From: Prochlorococcus sp. AG-363-C20
GTDB lineage: Bacteria; Cyanobacteriota; Cyanobacteriia; PCC-6307; Cyanobiaceae
Assembly (NCBI GenBank): GCA_003280295.1
Contig: QCFI01000001.1
Coordinates: 78,400-142,399, forward strand
Length of the DNA stretch: 64,000 bases
Direction of reading: 5' to 3'
Shown: positions 9,246 to 18,373 of the stretch, in pieces
How the letters are laid out: every line of letters starts with the position of its first letter
How positions within the stretch are numbered: the first letter of the stretch is position 1
Notes under the pieces: generated by a model
Database searches by the model: none
The model's input: only the letters and a program-made list of their open reading frames with translations
What the model was told of the DNA's origin: nothing
Made by a program: the position numbers and the translations under genes

Positions 9246-10406
9246 TTAGGTATTTTCTCTTGCGAGTGCATTATCTACAGCTTTTTGTTGGTCTCTATGT
9301 GTTATCCAATGGTGATAGGTGCGGTTGTGAATAGTCACTGAGTGCCCCATCATTTTTGCCGCTACAGAATCGGGTAGTCCGATATGAATTGTTCTGACTG
9401 CCCAAGCGTGCCTAAGATCGTATGGCGTAAGGGGTAAATTATAGCGTTTAAATTGTTCACTAACTCGTCTACCTACCTTTTGAAGTGTAGTTTCTTTCAG
9501 ATCAGTATTTATAGCTGGGAGAAGTTTAGGTTTTTCTCCAAGTTTTGCTAGCTCGAATAATTCACACCATGAAGGATGGAATGGCCAAACTTGATGCTCA
9601 CCAGTTTTAGTATGTGGCAAAACCCTTAATACATTGTCCCCATTTTTAGAGAGACCTGAAAGATCAGAAAAAAATACTTCGTGATTCCTCAGACCGTAAG
9701 TAGCCATTAGTCCAAACACTAACCTCCATCGAGGATTTGGGATTTGAGTCCAAGCTTCTGCTATTAAATTGTCGCTTGGTAACTTGCGGAAGTGTGCTTT
9801 ATGGATCCCATAACCGTAACCTTTTGCTCTCCAATCCGGAGGGAGATTTATATCTAAGTGTTTAGCGAATGCCGCAAGAACTGTTGTGCATTGTTGACGA
9901 CTACGTGTACTTTCTGAATAGCTTTCAAGAGTTTGATTTAGCAGGTCAAAATTTAAATTGCATTGCATTTTGAGTTGCAGTTCAATTAATCTTCTTAGAT
10001 ATGGCAAATAAGAAGAAGACCAGGTTGTATATGCTCCGGACTTAGATTTGCACCGGCTTGGATCTGTGAAGAAAGCCAACTTGAAGCTTTCTACTGCTTC
10101 AAATGCATTTTGGATTACTTTTGTTGGTGCTTTTTGAAGTCTTTTACTTGACCAATGCTCCCAATTAAATTGTTTTTGTTTCAGTTGGAAGAGGACTATT
10201 TGAAGCATCTTTTGGGCTTCTTCAAGACCATCTCGTTCGGCCGGTAAATGCAAACTTATTCTCTGAACTCTAGACATCCCTTGCCTGGTAGGGCATGGTA
10301 GTGGTCCACGCAGGTTAAGAAGATTTCTTCTTTGTTCGATTCTTAGCTTGATATTTTTGGATGCAAGCTCTTTGTTGAATTTGGCAAGCTCAGTACTGAG
10401 ATCCAT
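9246..10406 (-). CDS. Tyrosine recombinase / phage-integrase-family protein
   Basis: About 386 residues from ATG 10406 (the track starts at TTG 10415). The C-terminal half has the catalytic pattern of tyrosine recombinases: Arg in TYGLRNHEVF, a Lys in HTKTGEH, TPYDLRHAWAVR (Arg and His), and GHSVTIHNRTYHHW holding the His and the nucleophilic Tyr. The N-terminal half is helical and probably binds DNA. No att repeats, tRNA or phage genes lie nearby, and both neighbours (cobO, hemH) are housekeeping genes. It therefore looks like a fixed chromosomal recombinase rather than part of an element. Its target site is unknown. Confidence 0.85.
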   Translation of the reverse strand: MDLSTELAKFNKELASKNIKLRIEQRRNLLNLRGPLPCPTRQGMSRVQRISLHLPAERDGLEEAQKMLQIVLFQLKQKQFNWEHWSSKRLQKAPTKVIQNAFEAVESFKLAFFTDPSRCKSKSGAYTTWSSSYLPYLRRLIELQLKMQCNLNFDLLNQTLESYSESTRSRQQCTTVLAAFAKHLDINLPPDWRAKGYGYGIHKAHFRKLPSDNLIAEAWTQIPNPRWRLVFGLMATYGLRNHEVFFSDLSGLSKNGDNVLRVLPHTKTGEHQVWPFHPSWCELFELAKLGEKPKLLPAINTDLKETTLQKVGRRVSEQFKRYNLPLTPYDLRHAWAVRTIHIGLPDSVAAKMMGHSVTIHNRTYHHWITHRDQQKAVDNALARENT

Positions 10407-10480
10407 TTCAATCAAGCTTTTTAGCTACCTTTACGTTTGTAAGGGTTAATCTCAACCCCTTTTAAAGATTTCTCTTCTAA

Positions 10481-11656
10481 ATGGCTCGGGTAGGAATCCT
10501 CTTAATGAATCTTGGAGGCCCTGAGCGAATTCAGGATGTAGGTCCCTTTTTGTATAACCTTTTTTCCGATCCAGAGATAATTAGATTGCCAGTTGCTTTT
10601 CTTCAAAAACCTTTAGCTTGGTGGATAAGTGCTCTTCGGAGCCGAAAATCAGAGAAAGCTTATCGCTCAATAGGTGGAGGATCACCTTTGAGAAGGATTA
10701 CAGAACAGCAAGCTAGAGAATTGCAAAGTGCATTGCGTCAACGTGGAATCGATGCCACTAGTTATGTTGCCATGCGTTATTGGCATCCTTTTACTGAATC
10801 GGCTGTTTCAGATATCAAAGCTGATGGGATTAATCAAGTAGTAGTTCTACCTCTATATCCTCATTTCTCGATTAGTACTAGCGGCTCCAGTTTTCGTGAA
10901 TTGAGCCGACTCCGTAAAAATGATTATGAATTTCAGAAATTATCTCTTCGTTGTATTCGTAGTTGGTATGACCATCCTGGGTATGTGCGAGCGATGGCTG
11001 AATTAATTGCAGAACAGATTGCTTTATGTGAATTACCTCGTCAGGCACATGTGTTTTTTAGTGCTCATGGTGTTCCAAAGATATATGTGGAAGAGGCTGG
11101 TGATCCATATCAAAGAGAGATAGAAGCGTGCGCAGGTTTGATTATGGATGAATTGGCAAGGATTGTAGGTAATCGCAATCCTTCTAGCCTTTCTTATCAG
11201 AGTCGTGTTGGCCCTGAGGAATGGTTGCAACCATATACAGAAGACATATTAGAAAAACTTGGCAAGGAAGGTACTCGTGAGTTAGTAGTTGTCCCTATTA
11301 GCTTTGTAAGTGAACATATAGAAACACTTCAAGAGATAGATATTGAGTATCGATCCTTAGCAAAAAAACATGGGATTGTTAATTTCAGAAGAGTACCAGC
11401 ATTAGATACCTATCCTTTATTTATTGAAGGTCTTGCAGACTTAGTAGAGGCTTCATTAGAAGGAAATGAGATAAGTTTGGATGAAGCGGCGAAATTACCT
11501 TCGGGTCTTAAGCTATACCCTCAAGAAAAGTGGCAATGGGGTTGGAATAATAGTTCCGAAGTCTGGAATGGGCGCGTAGCAATGATTCTTTTTATTGAAT
11601 TTATGTTGGAAATTGTTGGTGGGAATGGGCCACTTCATATGATAGGACTGCTTTAA
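10481..11656 (+). CDS. hemH: Ferrochelatase with C-terminal chlorophyll-binding-like (CAB) domain
   Basis: 391 residues. The core (about 1-320) inserts iron into protoporphyrin IX, at the branch between heme and chlorophyll. It shows [11 protein letters not shown], the active-site [18 protein letters not shown] and the [14 protein letters not shown] motif. After a linker, the last 40 residues ([21 protein letters not shown]) form one hydrophobic helix with the ExxNxRxAM-type chlorophyll-binding pattern of HLIP/LHC proteins. This tail is known in cyanobacterial and plastid type II ferrochelatases, where it affects dimerisation and regulation. Confidence 0.96.
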   Translation: MARVGILLMNLGGPERIQDVGPFLYNLFSDPEIIRLPVAFLQKPLAWWISALRSRKSEKAYRSIGGGSPLRRITEQQARELQSALRQRGIDATSYVAMRYWHPFTESAVSDIKADGINQVVVLPLYPHFSISTSGSSFRELSRLRKNDYEFQKLSLRCIRSWYDHPGYVRAMAELIAEQIALCELPRQAHVFFSAHGVPKIYVEEAGDPYQREIEACAGLIMDELARIVGNRNPSSLSYQSRVGPEEWLQPYTEDILEKLGKEGTRELVVVPISFVSEHIETLQEIDIEYRSLAKKHGIVNFRRVPALDTYPLFIEGLADLVEASLEGNEISLDEAAKLPSGLKLYPQEKWQWGWNNSSEVWNGRVAMILFIEFMLEIVGGNGPLHMIGLL

Positions 11657-12061
11657 TTGATAATTTATATATCTCTAAATCTAGACCTGAATATAACCAA
11701 TAGTGTTAACTTTCTTAGTCTCTTTTAGTTGAATCATTCTTATTAGGCCTTTTAATTAGATCGAAGATTATCACTTGTTCAAATTGCTGTGAACAAGTGA
11801 TAATCTCTTATCCTCTTTGATTTGCCTCGTAAGAATTTGTTTGAAGTTGAAATTGCTTGTTTCTTTGTGATTGTGATCTTGATCTGCAACCAAATAACTA
11901 AAAAATTCTTTAGTAGCTTGTCTGTTGATTTCTTGATTGATTTTATCTCCTGACTTTTGTTTCTGATAAGTAGTTAATTCCTCATGTCATCTTTATGAGT
12001 TATTGAGCAAACAGAGCCTTATACACTTAATCTTGATGATTATATCTGCATAGCTGCTACC
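11657..12061. other. Intergenic region hemH-ilvB with one strong hairpin
   Basis: About 400 bases. The only structure that stands out is the 17-bp perfect inverted repeat at 11765-11806, listed separately. The 250 bases after it are T-rich on the plus strand and should contain the ilvB promoter and leader. No open frame with coding character was found, and I could not make out a leader peptide rich in branched-chain codons. Confidence 0.5.
11765..11806 (+). terminator. 17-bp perfect hairpin downstream of hemH
   Basis: The left arm AGATTATCACTTGTTCA (11765-11781) is the exact reverse complement of bases 11790-11806, with an 8-base loop. It starts 109 bases after the hemH stop. The following bases are CTTATCCTCTTTG, only partly T-rich, so it may be a terminator, an RNA-stabilising 3' structure or a protein-binding palindrome. 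Confidence 0.6.
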
Positions 12062-13915
12062 GTGACCCTGACTAAATCACCTAAGTTCGTAGGTGATATA
12101 AAAAATCAGGAACATCAACGAATCTCAGGGGCTGATGCCCTAATGGATGCTCTGCGTAGGCATGATGTAGATACGATTTTTGGATATCCAGGTGGAGCGA
12201 TACTTCCTATTTACGATGCCCTCCACAAAGCAGAAGCCAAGGGGTGGCTGAAACATATACTTGTACGACATGAGCAAGGTGGAGCTCATGCGGCTGATGG
12301 TTATGCAAGAGCCACAGGAAAAGTTGGAGTTTGTTTTGGTACATCTGGTCCAGGCGCAACAAATCTTGTTACCGGAATTGCTACAGCCCAGATGGATTCA
12401 GTTCCAATGGTTGTGGTTACAGGTCAAGTACCTCGCCATGCAATAGGGACTGATGCATTCCAAGAAATTGATATTTTTGGAGTCACTTTGCCAATAGTTA
12501 AGCATTCATGGTTAGTAAGAGATCCTGCTGATTTGGCATCGGTTGTAGCCCAAGCTTTTTTTATAGCCGCATCTGGTCGTCCTGGACCTGTGCTCATAGA
12601 TATTCCTAAAGATGTTGGTCAGGAGATTTTTGACTACGTTCCCGTCGAGCCAGGAACAGCTATTCCTCCAGGGTTTCAATTGCCTGAGTCCCCAGATCCG
12701 TTAGTTGTTTCTAGGGCTTTAGATCTAATTAAAAAGGCACAAAGGCCTCTTTTATATGTTGGGGGAGGGGTTATTTCTGCTGGAGCCCATGAAAGTTTGG
12801 CTGCGTTAGCAAAACGCCATCAGATACCTATAACTACAACTCTGATGGGAAAGGGTGCATTTGATGAACGTGATCCACTTTCTGTAGGAATGTTAGGGAT
12901 GCATGGAACTGCATATGCCAACTTTGCTGTAACTGATTGTGATTTGTTGATAGCTGTTGGTGCTCGTTTTGATGACAGGGTGACAGGGAAGTTGGATACC
13001 TTTGCATCACGTGCAAAGGTAATTCATTTTGAGATTGATCCCGCTGAAGTGGGAAAGAATCGAAGGCCAGATGTTGTGGTGTTAGGTGATGTTGGATTAA
13101 GTCTTTCTCAATTGCTTGAGCTGAGTAAACAAAAAGATGTTAAGCCAAAAACTTCTGCTTGGTTGGGGCAAATTGATAGATGGAAGAAGCGTTACCCTTT
13201 AATGCATCCACCAAATGAGGGTGCTATTTATCCTCAAGAAGTTTTGTTGGCTATTCGAGACTTGGCTCCGAACGCCTACATAACTACTGATGTAGGGCAA
13301 CATCAAATGTGGGCGGCTCAGTATCTGCGGAATGCTCCTCGACAGTGGGCTAGCAGTGCAGGGCTTGGAACTATGGGTTATGGAATGCCTGCGGCTTTAG
13401 GAGTTCAGACAGCATTGCCTAATGAACAGGTTATTTGTATTGCTGGAGATGCAAGTATTCTGATGAATATTCAGGAGTTGGGAACTATTGCTCAATACAA
13501 TCTTCCAATAAAGGTGGTCATTGTGAATAATCAATGGCAAGGAATGGTTCGCCAATGGCAAGAAAGCTTCTATGAAGAACGTTATTCAGCGACAGATATG
13601 CTTCCAGGTATGCCTGATTTCTTGGCGTTGGCTAAGTCTTTTGGAGTCGGAGGAGCTTTAATACAAGAACGCAAAGATTTAAAAACTCAACTTAGAAAAG
13701 CTTTCAGCGAGTCCGGACCAATGATTATTGATATTCATGTAAGGAGGGGAGAAAACTGTTATCCAATGGTTCCCCCTGGCAAAAGCAATGCAGAGATGGT
13801 TGGCCTTCCTGTTCATTCAGAACCTGCTACGGAGAGCACCTTTAAGTGTGGTTCATGTGGAGCAATTACAGTTCAAGGATACAAATATTGTCCTGAATGT
13901 GGATCTTCTCTTTAA
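12062..13915 (+). CDS. ilvB: Acetolactate synthase large subunit with C-terminal zinc ribbon
   Basis: 617 residues from GTG 12062. A ThDP-dependent enzyme that condenses pyruvate to acetolactate (or acetohydroxybutyrate) for branched-chain amino acids. It shows [18 protein letters not shown] with the catalytic glutamate in [14 protein letters not shown], the FAD/central domain and the ThDP motif [16 protein letters not shown]. Beyond the usual end lies [24 protein letters not shown], with cysteines 596, 599, 610 and 613 in a CxxC-x10-CxxC zinc-ribbon arrangement. The small regulatory subunit gene ilvH is not adjacent. The next gene starts two bases after the stop. Confidence 0.95.
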   Translation: MTLTKSPKFVGDIKNQEHQRISGADALMDALRRHDVDTIFGYPGGAILPIYDALHKAEAKGWLKHILVRHEQGGAHAADGYARATGKVGVCFGTSGPGATNLVTGIATAQMDSVPMVVVTGQVPRHAIGTDAFQEIDIFGVTLPIVKHSWLVRDPADLASVVAQAFFIAASGRPGPVLIDIPKDVGQEIFDYVPVEPGTAIPPGFQLPESPDPLVVSRALDLIKKAQRPLLYVGGGVISAGAHESLAALAKRHQIPITTTLMGKGAFDERDPLSVGMLGMHGTAYANFAVTDCDLLIAVGARFDDRVTGKLDTFASRAKVIHFEIDPAEVGKNRRPDVVVLGDVGLSLSQLLELSKQKDVKPKTSAWLGQIDRWKKRYPLMHPPNEGAIYPQEVLLAIRDLAPNAYITTDVGQHQMWAAQYLRNAPRQWASSAGLGTMGYGMPAALGVQTALPNEQVICIAGDASILMNIQELGTIAQYNLPIKVVIVNNQWQGMVRQWQESFYEERYSATDMLPGMPDFLALAKSFGVGGALIQERKDLKTQLRKAFSESGPMIIDIHVRRGENCYPMVPPGKSNAEMVGLPVHSEPATESTFKCGSCGAITVQGYKYCPECGSSL

Positions 13916-13917
13916 AG

Positions 13918-14262
13918 GTGAAGAAACTTGCTTTGACTTTTCTTGTAATTCTTGCTTTGTTAATTGCCCCATTGAATGCTGTTGCAGCAGAAGTCTTACA
14001 AGTTCGTAGTTCTTCTTTATTGCAGATAGGAGATCGTAATCGAAGTTATTCAGTAAAGTTGGCTTGTGTTGATGTTGAATCCTCTAAAGAAGATGCTGCT
14101 ATAAATTTGTTGAAGAATATCTTTAGGAAGAGAAAAAGAGTTAATATAAGGCCTCAAAGTTCAAATGACGGTATTTTATTGGCAAGAGTAATTCCTATTG
14201 AAAGTGATTCAGACCTTGCTCAAATCTTGTCAGAAAAAGGGCTCTCCACTTCAACATGTTAG
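13918..14262 (+). CDS. Secreted SNase-like protein
   Basis: About 114 residues from GTG 13918 (MKKLALTFLVILALL); the track's longer frame starts inside ilvB. It has a signal peptide with a likely cut after NAVAA. The mature part (LLQIGDRNRSYSVKLACVDV, then LLARVIPI and a terminal SEKGLS) resembles the small beta-barrel of staphylococcal-nuclease-like proteins. The usual catalytic Arg/Glu pattern is not clear, so enzyme activity is doubtful. It follows ilvB by two bases and is probably co-transcribed. A 20-bp hairpin overlaps its stop codon. Confidence 0.65.
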   Translation: MKKLALTFLVILALLIAPLNAVAAEVLQVRSSSLLQIGDRNRSYSVKLACVDVESSKEDAAINLLKNIFRKRKRVNIRPQSSNDGILLARVIPIESDSDLAQILSEKGLSTSTC

Positions 14263-14303
14263 GTTTTATTTTGATTATTTTAAATCAAAATAAAACCTAA
14301 CAT
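14256..14303. terminator. 20-bp perfect hairpin, bidirectional terminator
   Basis: ATGTTAGGTTTTATTTTGAT at 14256-14275 pairs perfectly with 14284-14303 around an 8-base loop. It lies between the convergent ilvB/SNase-like and pgeF genes, and the stop codon TAG sits inside the stem. The A/T-rich arms supply U-runs in both directions, as expected of a bidirectional terminator. Confidence 0.8.
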
Positions 14304-14323
14304 ATAAATCTAATTATTGCTTT

Positions 14324-15127
14324 TTAGAATGACGATGCTATAGAACTCCATTGGATGGCTTTGACTTGATCCCTGCGCCATGAGTTGAAAAGTGATTTAC
14401 TGGAAAATGTGCAATATGGACATACAGATATTTGTTTACTGTTGATGCCAGACTCATAAAGCTGATGAGCAGCTGCTATTCGAATATCTAAGAGCACTTT
14501 ATTTGGGCTCTTATCAGACTTAATTATTCCAAGGTTTATTAAATGATCAATCTTCTGATCATGATTTAAATCATTAAGGTTAACTCTCCTATAAATACTT
14601 CCATAAATTTCTTCTATAATACTAGCTTCAACTTGATAATTAGCCCTGCTTATGGCAGGGCCAAGAGCAATTGCTAATTTATTCCTTCTTGCTCCAAAAG
14701 ATTCAAGTTTGTCGATAGTTTTATAAAGGATTCCTTTTACAAGACCCCTCCACCCTGCATGGGTTGCAGCAACAATACCACTTTCTGGATCTCCAAATAG
14801 TGCAGGTATACAGTCAGCACTATATACCCAAAGACTTTGCCCTTTTTGGTCGCTTATTAAGCCATCAGCTTCAGGCAATTGAACTTTAAGTGTCTTAGAT
14901 GCTTTTATTAGATTGGAGTGATGTATTTGTTTGACTGAGTGGACACTAAAGTTTTCATTGAATGAACTTACTAATTCTTTAGGGGATTTATTTTGTGATG
15001 CTTTTGTAAAAAAACCATGTTCAAAACCTTGCTTCTTTAAAAGCACAGATTGTAAGAATAATTGTTTGTTTGAATCCAGCCAGTTCCATTCCTCATTTGA
15101 TTTCCTCATTGCTTTCCCTTTGATCAA
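14324..15127 (-). CDS. pgeF: PgeF/YfiH-family purine nucleoside phosphorylase (laccase-domain protein)
   Basis: 267 residues from ATG 15127, with an alternative ATG six codons in (MRKSNEEW). The family's zinc-binding residues are seen in KQIHHSN, YSADCIPALFGD, AATHAGWRGLVKG and the late CPYCTFSS. Members were first called polyphenol oxidases. They are now described as PgeF, which keeps peptidoglycan peptides correct by removing L-Ser-containing precursors, and as purine nucleoside phosphorylases. It is the last gene of a minus-strand group with the Tab2-like and S1-like genes (37-base gap). Confidence 0.88.
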   Translation of the reverse strand: MIKGKAMRKSNEEWNWLDSNKQLFLQSVLLKKQGFEHGFFTKASQNKSPKELVSSFNENFSVHSVKQIHHSNLIKASKTLKVQLPEADGLISDQKGQSLWVYSADCIPALFGDPESGIVAATHAGWRGLVKGILYKTIDKLESFGARRNKLAIALGPAISRANYQVEASIIEEIYGSIYRRVNLNDLNHDQKIDHLINLGIIKSDKSPNKVLLDIRIAAAHQLYESGINSKQISVCPYCTFSSKSLFNSWRRDQVKAIQWSSIASSF

Positions 15128-15164
15128 AATACAGAGAATTTAGGGTTCTTCTAAGAACTTTGCT

Positions 15165-16061
15165 TTAGTAACCTGGAATGTCCCTAAGCATCCAGAATCC
15201 TGTAAACATTTTTTCTTCAGGTGTTGTTTGGACTGATAAGAATTGGATTCCTCCTGCTTGTTCTCGTGAGGTAACAAGAGTTTTCTGTGCTTGTTTAGAT
15301 GCCTCACTTGTCATGTCAGTTACTAGCCAGCGATCATCTTGACCTGCTTCTAGGAGTAGTTGATTGCCTTCGATTACTAATTTGACGGGTTCTAGTCCGC
15401 CTAACCATCCAGCCAATGCAAGTGCACGGGTTTTGCTAAATAGTCGTAGGCCAGGGATAGAAATTGACTGATCGTAATTGTCTTTGATAGGTATTAACCC
15501 ACTGAATTCAATAGGCCATTCGTTTGCTTCACGAAGTGTGCCAAGAGGAAGCCAAGCAAAGGTCCATGCATCCCCTCTAACTGCTTCAGGAAGGGGCTCG
15601 GGTTGATTGAGTAGTTGTTCTGGAGGAGGTGCTAAAGGCCCGCTTATATAACCATTCTGGTTGGGGTATACATCTTTTTCTCTTTGGGAGAGCCAATCTA
15701 AGAGTGAAAAAGTACGTCTACTTGAAATAACTTCTATGCCTACCTTGACAGCAGCTTTTGAAATCATGGTTTTCATAGAAGTGCGCCAACAGCGCAGCCT
15801 TAGTGGAGGCTCCCACCCTTGTTCTTCTGCATCCCTTAGAGCTTCTTGAAGTGCTAAAGCAAGCCATATTGAATTAACTTCTCCTGCAGGACATCTTTTT
15901 TCCCATCTAAATGGGGCCTCGCCTTGCGGGCTGTCTGAGCTGCTGATTAGTAGTTCCCAACGCTTTTTGCCGTCAGCTTCAATTATGGGTCGAGAGTAAA
16001 AATCCAGCTCCCAATCAGATTTTCGGAGTGTATGGGATTTTCCTTGGGAAGCTGTTGACAT
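15165..16061 (-). CDS. Tab2/Atab2-family RNA-binding protein
   Basis: 298 residues beginning around the family opening WELDFYSRPIIEADGKKRWELLI and ending with GFWMLRDIPGY, both typical of the Tab2/Atab2 (DUF1092) family. In Chlamydomonas Tab2 is needed for translation of psaB mRNA and in Arabidopsis Atab2 acts in photosystem biogenesis, so a role in translation of photosystem mRNAs is likely here but is inferred. It starts two bases after the stop of the S1-like gene, so the two RNA-related proteins are made from one transcript. Confidence 0.85.
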   Translation of the reverse strand: MSTASQGKSHTLRKSDWELDFYSRPIIEADGKKRWELLISSSDSPQGEAPFRWEKRCPAGEVNSIWLALALQEALRDAEEQGWEPPLRLRCWRTSMKTMISKAAVKVGIEVISSRRTFSLLDWLSQREKDVYPNQNGYISGPLAPPPEQLLNQPEPLPEAVRGDAWTFAWLPLGTLREANEWPIEFSGLIPIKDNYDQSISIPGLRLFSKTRALALAGWLGGLEPVKLVIEGNQLLLEAGQDDRWLVTDMTSEASKQAQKTLVTSREQAGGIQFLSVQTTPEEKMFTGFWMLRDIPGY

Positions 16062-16063
16062 CC

Positions 16064-17395
16064 TTAAAGAATTGGCTCTTGTTTTGGTTCCTGGTCTTGC
16101 TCTTGTTCTTGTTCTTGTTTGTTCATTTCTTCGTTTTCTTTTAGAACCTTACGGGCCTTTTCGGCACGTTCAGTTGCTTCTTCCATTACTTTTTCTTTTT
16201 CTAAAAGTATTTCGCCAGGTGGTCCTTCTAGAAGTGCAGTATTGAGACTGATTCTGCCTCTACTGGGATCAAGTTCTGTGATCATAGATTTAACAAGGTC
16301 ACCTTGGTTGAAAACCTCTCTTAATGATCTGAAAGTTCCATTTGTCACCATTGAATGGTGTAAGAGGCCGCTGAAGCCACCTAAGTCGATAAAAAAACCA
16401 TAAGGCTTAATTGCTGCAACATGCCCTTCTACTAGTTGTCCAATTTCAAGTTTTGAGAAAAGTTCTGCCATTGCAGCTCTTTTCTCAGAAAGAACAAGTT
16501 TTCTGGTTTCTGGGTTTACTTCTAAGAACGCCACCCCAATGGTTTTCCCGACAAGCTTTTCGTGATTTTCGCCATCTTCTAATTGAGAACGAGGAATAAA
16601 TCCACGCAAACCTTCTAAATCGCATGTAACTCCACCTCTATTAAAGCCACTTATTATTACTTTCACTGTTTTACCTTCAGATTCCAGTTGGCGTAATTTG
16701 TCCCAACTTTTTCTAAGTGCTAGAGCTCTACAGCTAATCGTAACCATTCCGTCAGCATTTTGTTCACGAGTAACAAGAACTTCTACTTCTAAACCTTTTG
16801 GGAACCTCTCTTTGAGGCTAGTTATAACGCCAAGGCCACATTCTTTCTTGGGCATGAAGCCAGGTGCTTTCCCACCAATATCAACGTATACACCATCACT
16901 CTCGACTGCTATTACAGCACCTTTGGCTATTTCTCCTGTATTTCCAATGGGTTCGTTTTCATCCAAAGCTGCTAAAAAAGCATCTTCATCAAAGTCAAAA
17001 TCATCAACACTTCTTGGCTTTGTGCCTTCGAATGAATTGTTGAATTGTGAGTTTTTAGAGCTCTTTGAAGTGCCGAAATTTTTTGATTGATCTGGAGGGC
17101 CTAGAAGGTCAGCCATACTCACTCCCTCAAGATCATTAAGATCTAAATCCCTTTTTATTGGAATTCCATCTCTTGAGCTTGGAATGCCAGCTTGTTCTTT
17201 TAAGAGGGATTGGGGGGGGCTCTCAGAATTAGTTTGAGAAGCTTCAAGTTGTTCTTTCTGGACTTGTTCTTTTAGCTCCTTTTGGTCATCTTTACGACTA
17301 ATGTGCATTACCTGAAGAGGTTTGCGAGGAGCCTCCGCTTTCTCTCTTCGAGGTTTATTGGGTTTATTAGGTTGCTGAATAACTGGTCCGGCCAT
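16064..17395 (-). CDS. S1-domain RNA-binding protein (ribosomal protein S1 paralogue)
   Basis: 443 residues. A charged, low-complexity N-terminal region of about 150 residues is followed by three S1 domains: GAVIAVESDGVYVDIGGKAPGF, then VKVIISGFNRGGVTCDLEG, then VEGHVAAIKPYGFFIDLGG. It ends with a Glu/Gln-rich repeat tail (EQEQEQDQEPKQEP). Cyanobacteria carry a second, shorter S1 family protein in addition to the main RpsA, and this fits that type. It probably binds mRNA on or near the ribosome. Its ATG overlaps, on the opposite strand, the first possible start of the creatininase gene. Confidence 0.85.
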   Translation of the reverse strand: MAGPVIQQPNKPNKPRREKAEAPRKPLQVMHISRKDDQKELKEQVQKEQLEASQTNSESPPQSLLKEQAGIPSSRDGIPIKRDLDLNDLEGVSMADLLGPPDQSKNFGTSKSSKNSQFNNSFEGTKPRSVDDFDFDEDAFLAALDENEPIGNTGEIAKGAVIAVESDGVYVDIGGKAPGFMPKKECGLGVITSLKERFPKGLEVEVLVTREQNADGMVTISCRALALRKSWDKLRQLESEGKTVKVIISGFNRGGVTCDLEGLRGFIPRSQLEDGENHEKLVGKTIGVAFLEVNPETRKLVLSEKRAAMAELFSKLEIGQLVEGHVAAIKPYGFFIDLGGFSGLLHHSMVTNGTFRSLREVFNQGDLVKSMITELDPSRGRISLNTALLEGPPGEILLEKEKVMEEATERAEKARKVLKENEEMNKQEQEQEQDQEPKQEPIL

Positions 17396-17462
17396 GGGAG
17401 CCTGGGGTCACCGATGGGTCATTCTTACAGGCGAAGTTAATTTGTTTATATTCGCGGTGACG

Positions 17463-18278
17463 ATGTCCATGACTTCTCAACCTCGGCGCTTTGATTACCT
17501 CAGCTGGCCAAAAGCTGAGGAAGCTGCAAAAAAGGATGGCTCAACCTTGGTTTGGCCTCTTGGTGCATGTGAGCAACATGGGCCACATTTGCCTTTGTCA
17601 ACAGACAATTTGTTTGCAGAAAGGATTTTAACGAAAGTTCTTAAGTGCATGCCTGAGGATCTTCCTATCTGGATGCTGCCTTCTCAATTATTGGGTTTCT
17701 CTCCAGAACATGCCTCTTTCCCTGGAACCCTTTCACTTTCTGCAAATCTTTTATTGGATTTAGTTATGGAGATTGGTCAGCAGATTTCTTATTTTGGATT
17801 TCGTAGGTTAATACTCTTCAATGCGCATGGTGGCCAAATTGGCTTGTTACAGACTGCGGCTAGACAGTTAAGAGTTCGATGCCCATCTATGGCTGTATTG
17901 CCATGTTTTTTGTGGAACGGAGTTTCATCTTTAAAGGATTTGATACCTAATCAAGAGATAGAAGTGGGACTTCATGCAGGTCTTGCTGAGACTAGTTTGA
18001 TGCTTTCAATAGAACCTGATCTTGTTGGAAGAACGAGACCTTTTGATGGTCAACATTTTTCTGAAGATTCTCCGGCAACTCCTCCTGCAGGCTGGAGCTT
18101 GGAGGGAGCAGCTCCTTGTGCATGGCTAACAAAGGACTTAAGTAAATCTGGAGTTATTGGCGATAGCAGAGGCTCAAATCCAGCTTTAGGGCGGTCCATT
18201 GAATTAGCTCTAATAGATCATTGGACTACTCTTTTGTTGGACTTGATGCAGAGCAAATGGCCTCCTGTAGATCAATAA
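17463..18278 (+). CDS. Creatininase-family amidohydrolase
   Basis: About 271 residues from ATG 17463. The track's start at 17394 would add a 23-residue extension overlapping the divergent S1-like start and looks unlikely. The metal-binding set of the creatininase fold is present: Glu, His and Asp in PLGACEQHGPHLPLSTDN, His in NAHGGQ and Glu in HAGLAETSLML. Family members hydrolyse cyclic amides or formamides (creatinine, FAPy in riboflavin/F420 pathways, mycofactocin precursor). The substrate in picocyanobacteria is not known. It precedes ado by about 95 bases. Confidence 0.82.
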   Translation: MSMTSQPRRFDYLSWPKAEEAAKKDGSTLVWPLGACEQHGPHLPLSTDNLFAERILTKVLKCMPEDLPIWMLPSQLLGFSPEHASFPGTLSLSANLLLDLVMEIGQQISYFGFRRLILFNAHGGQIGLLQTAARQLRVRCPSMAVLPCFLWNGVSSLKDLIPNQEIEVGLHAGLAETSLMLSIEPDLVGRTRPFDGQHFSEDSPATPPAGWSLEGAAPCAWLTKDLSKSGVIGDSRGSNPALGRSIELALIDHWTTLLLDLMQSKWPPVDQ

Positions 18279-18373
18279 AAATATTTGAACACACTAAGTA
18301 GTAAGAAAAAAAAGGTCGTTTTTTGAAATGAGTGGGTAAAGTCTTTGTCAATTGTTCAAATATTTAGAGATCT

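Noticed and set aside
9246-10406. Prophage or genomic island marked by an integrase
   Set aside because: Flanks are cobO and hemH, with no phage genes, tRNA or att repeats visible.
17394-17462. N-terminal extension of the creatininase-family protein
   Set aside because: The first 23 codons overlap the divergent S1-like start and do not resemble the family; ATG 17463 is preferred.
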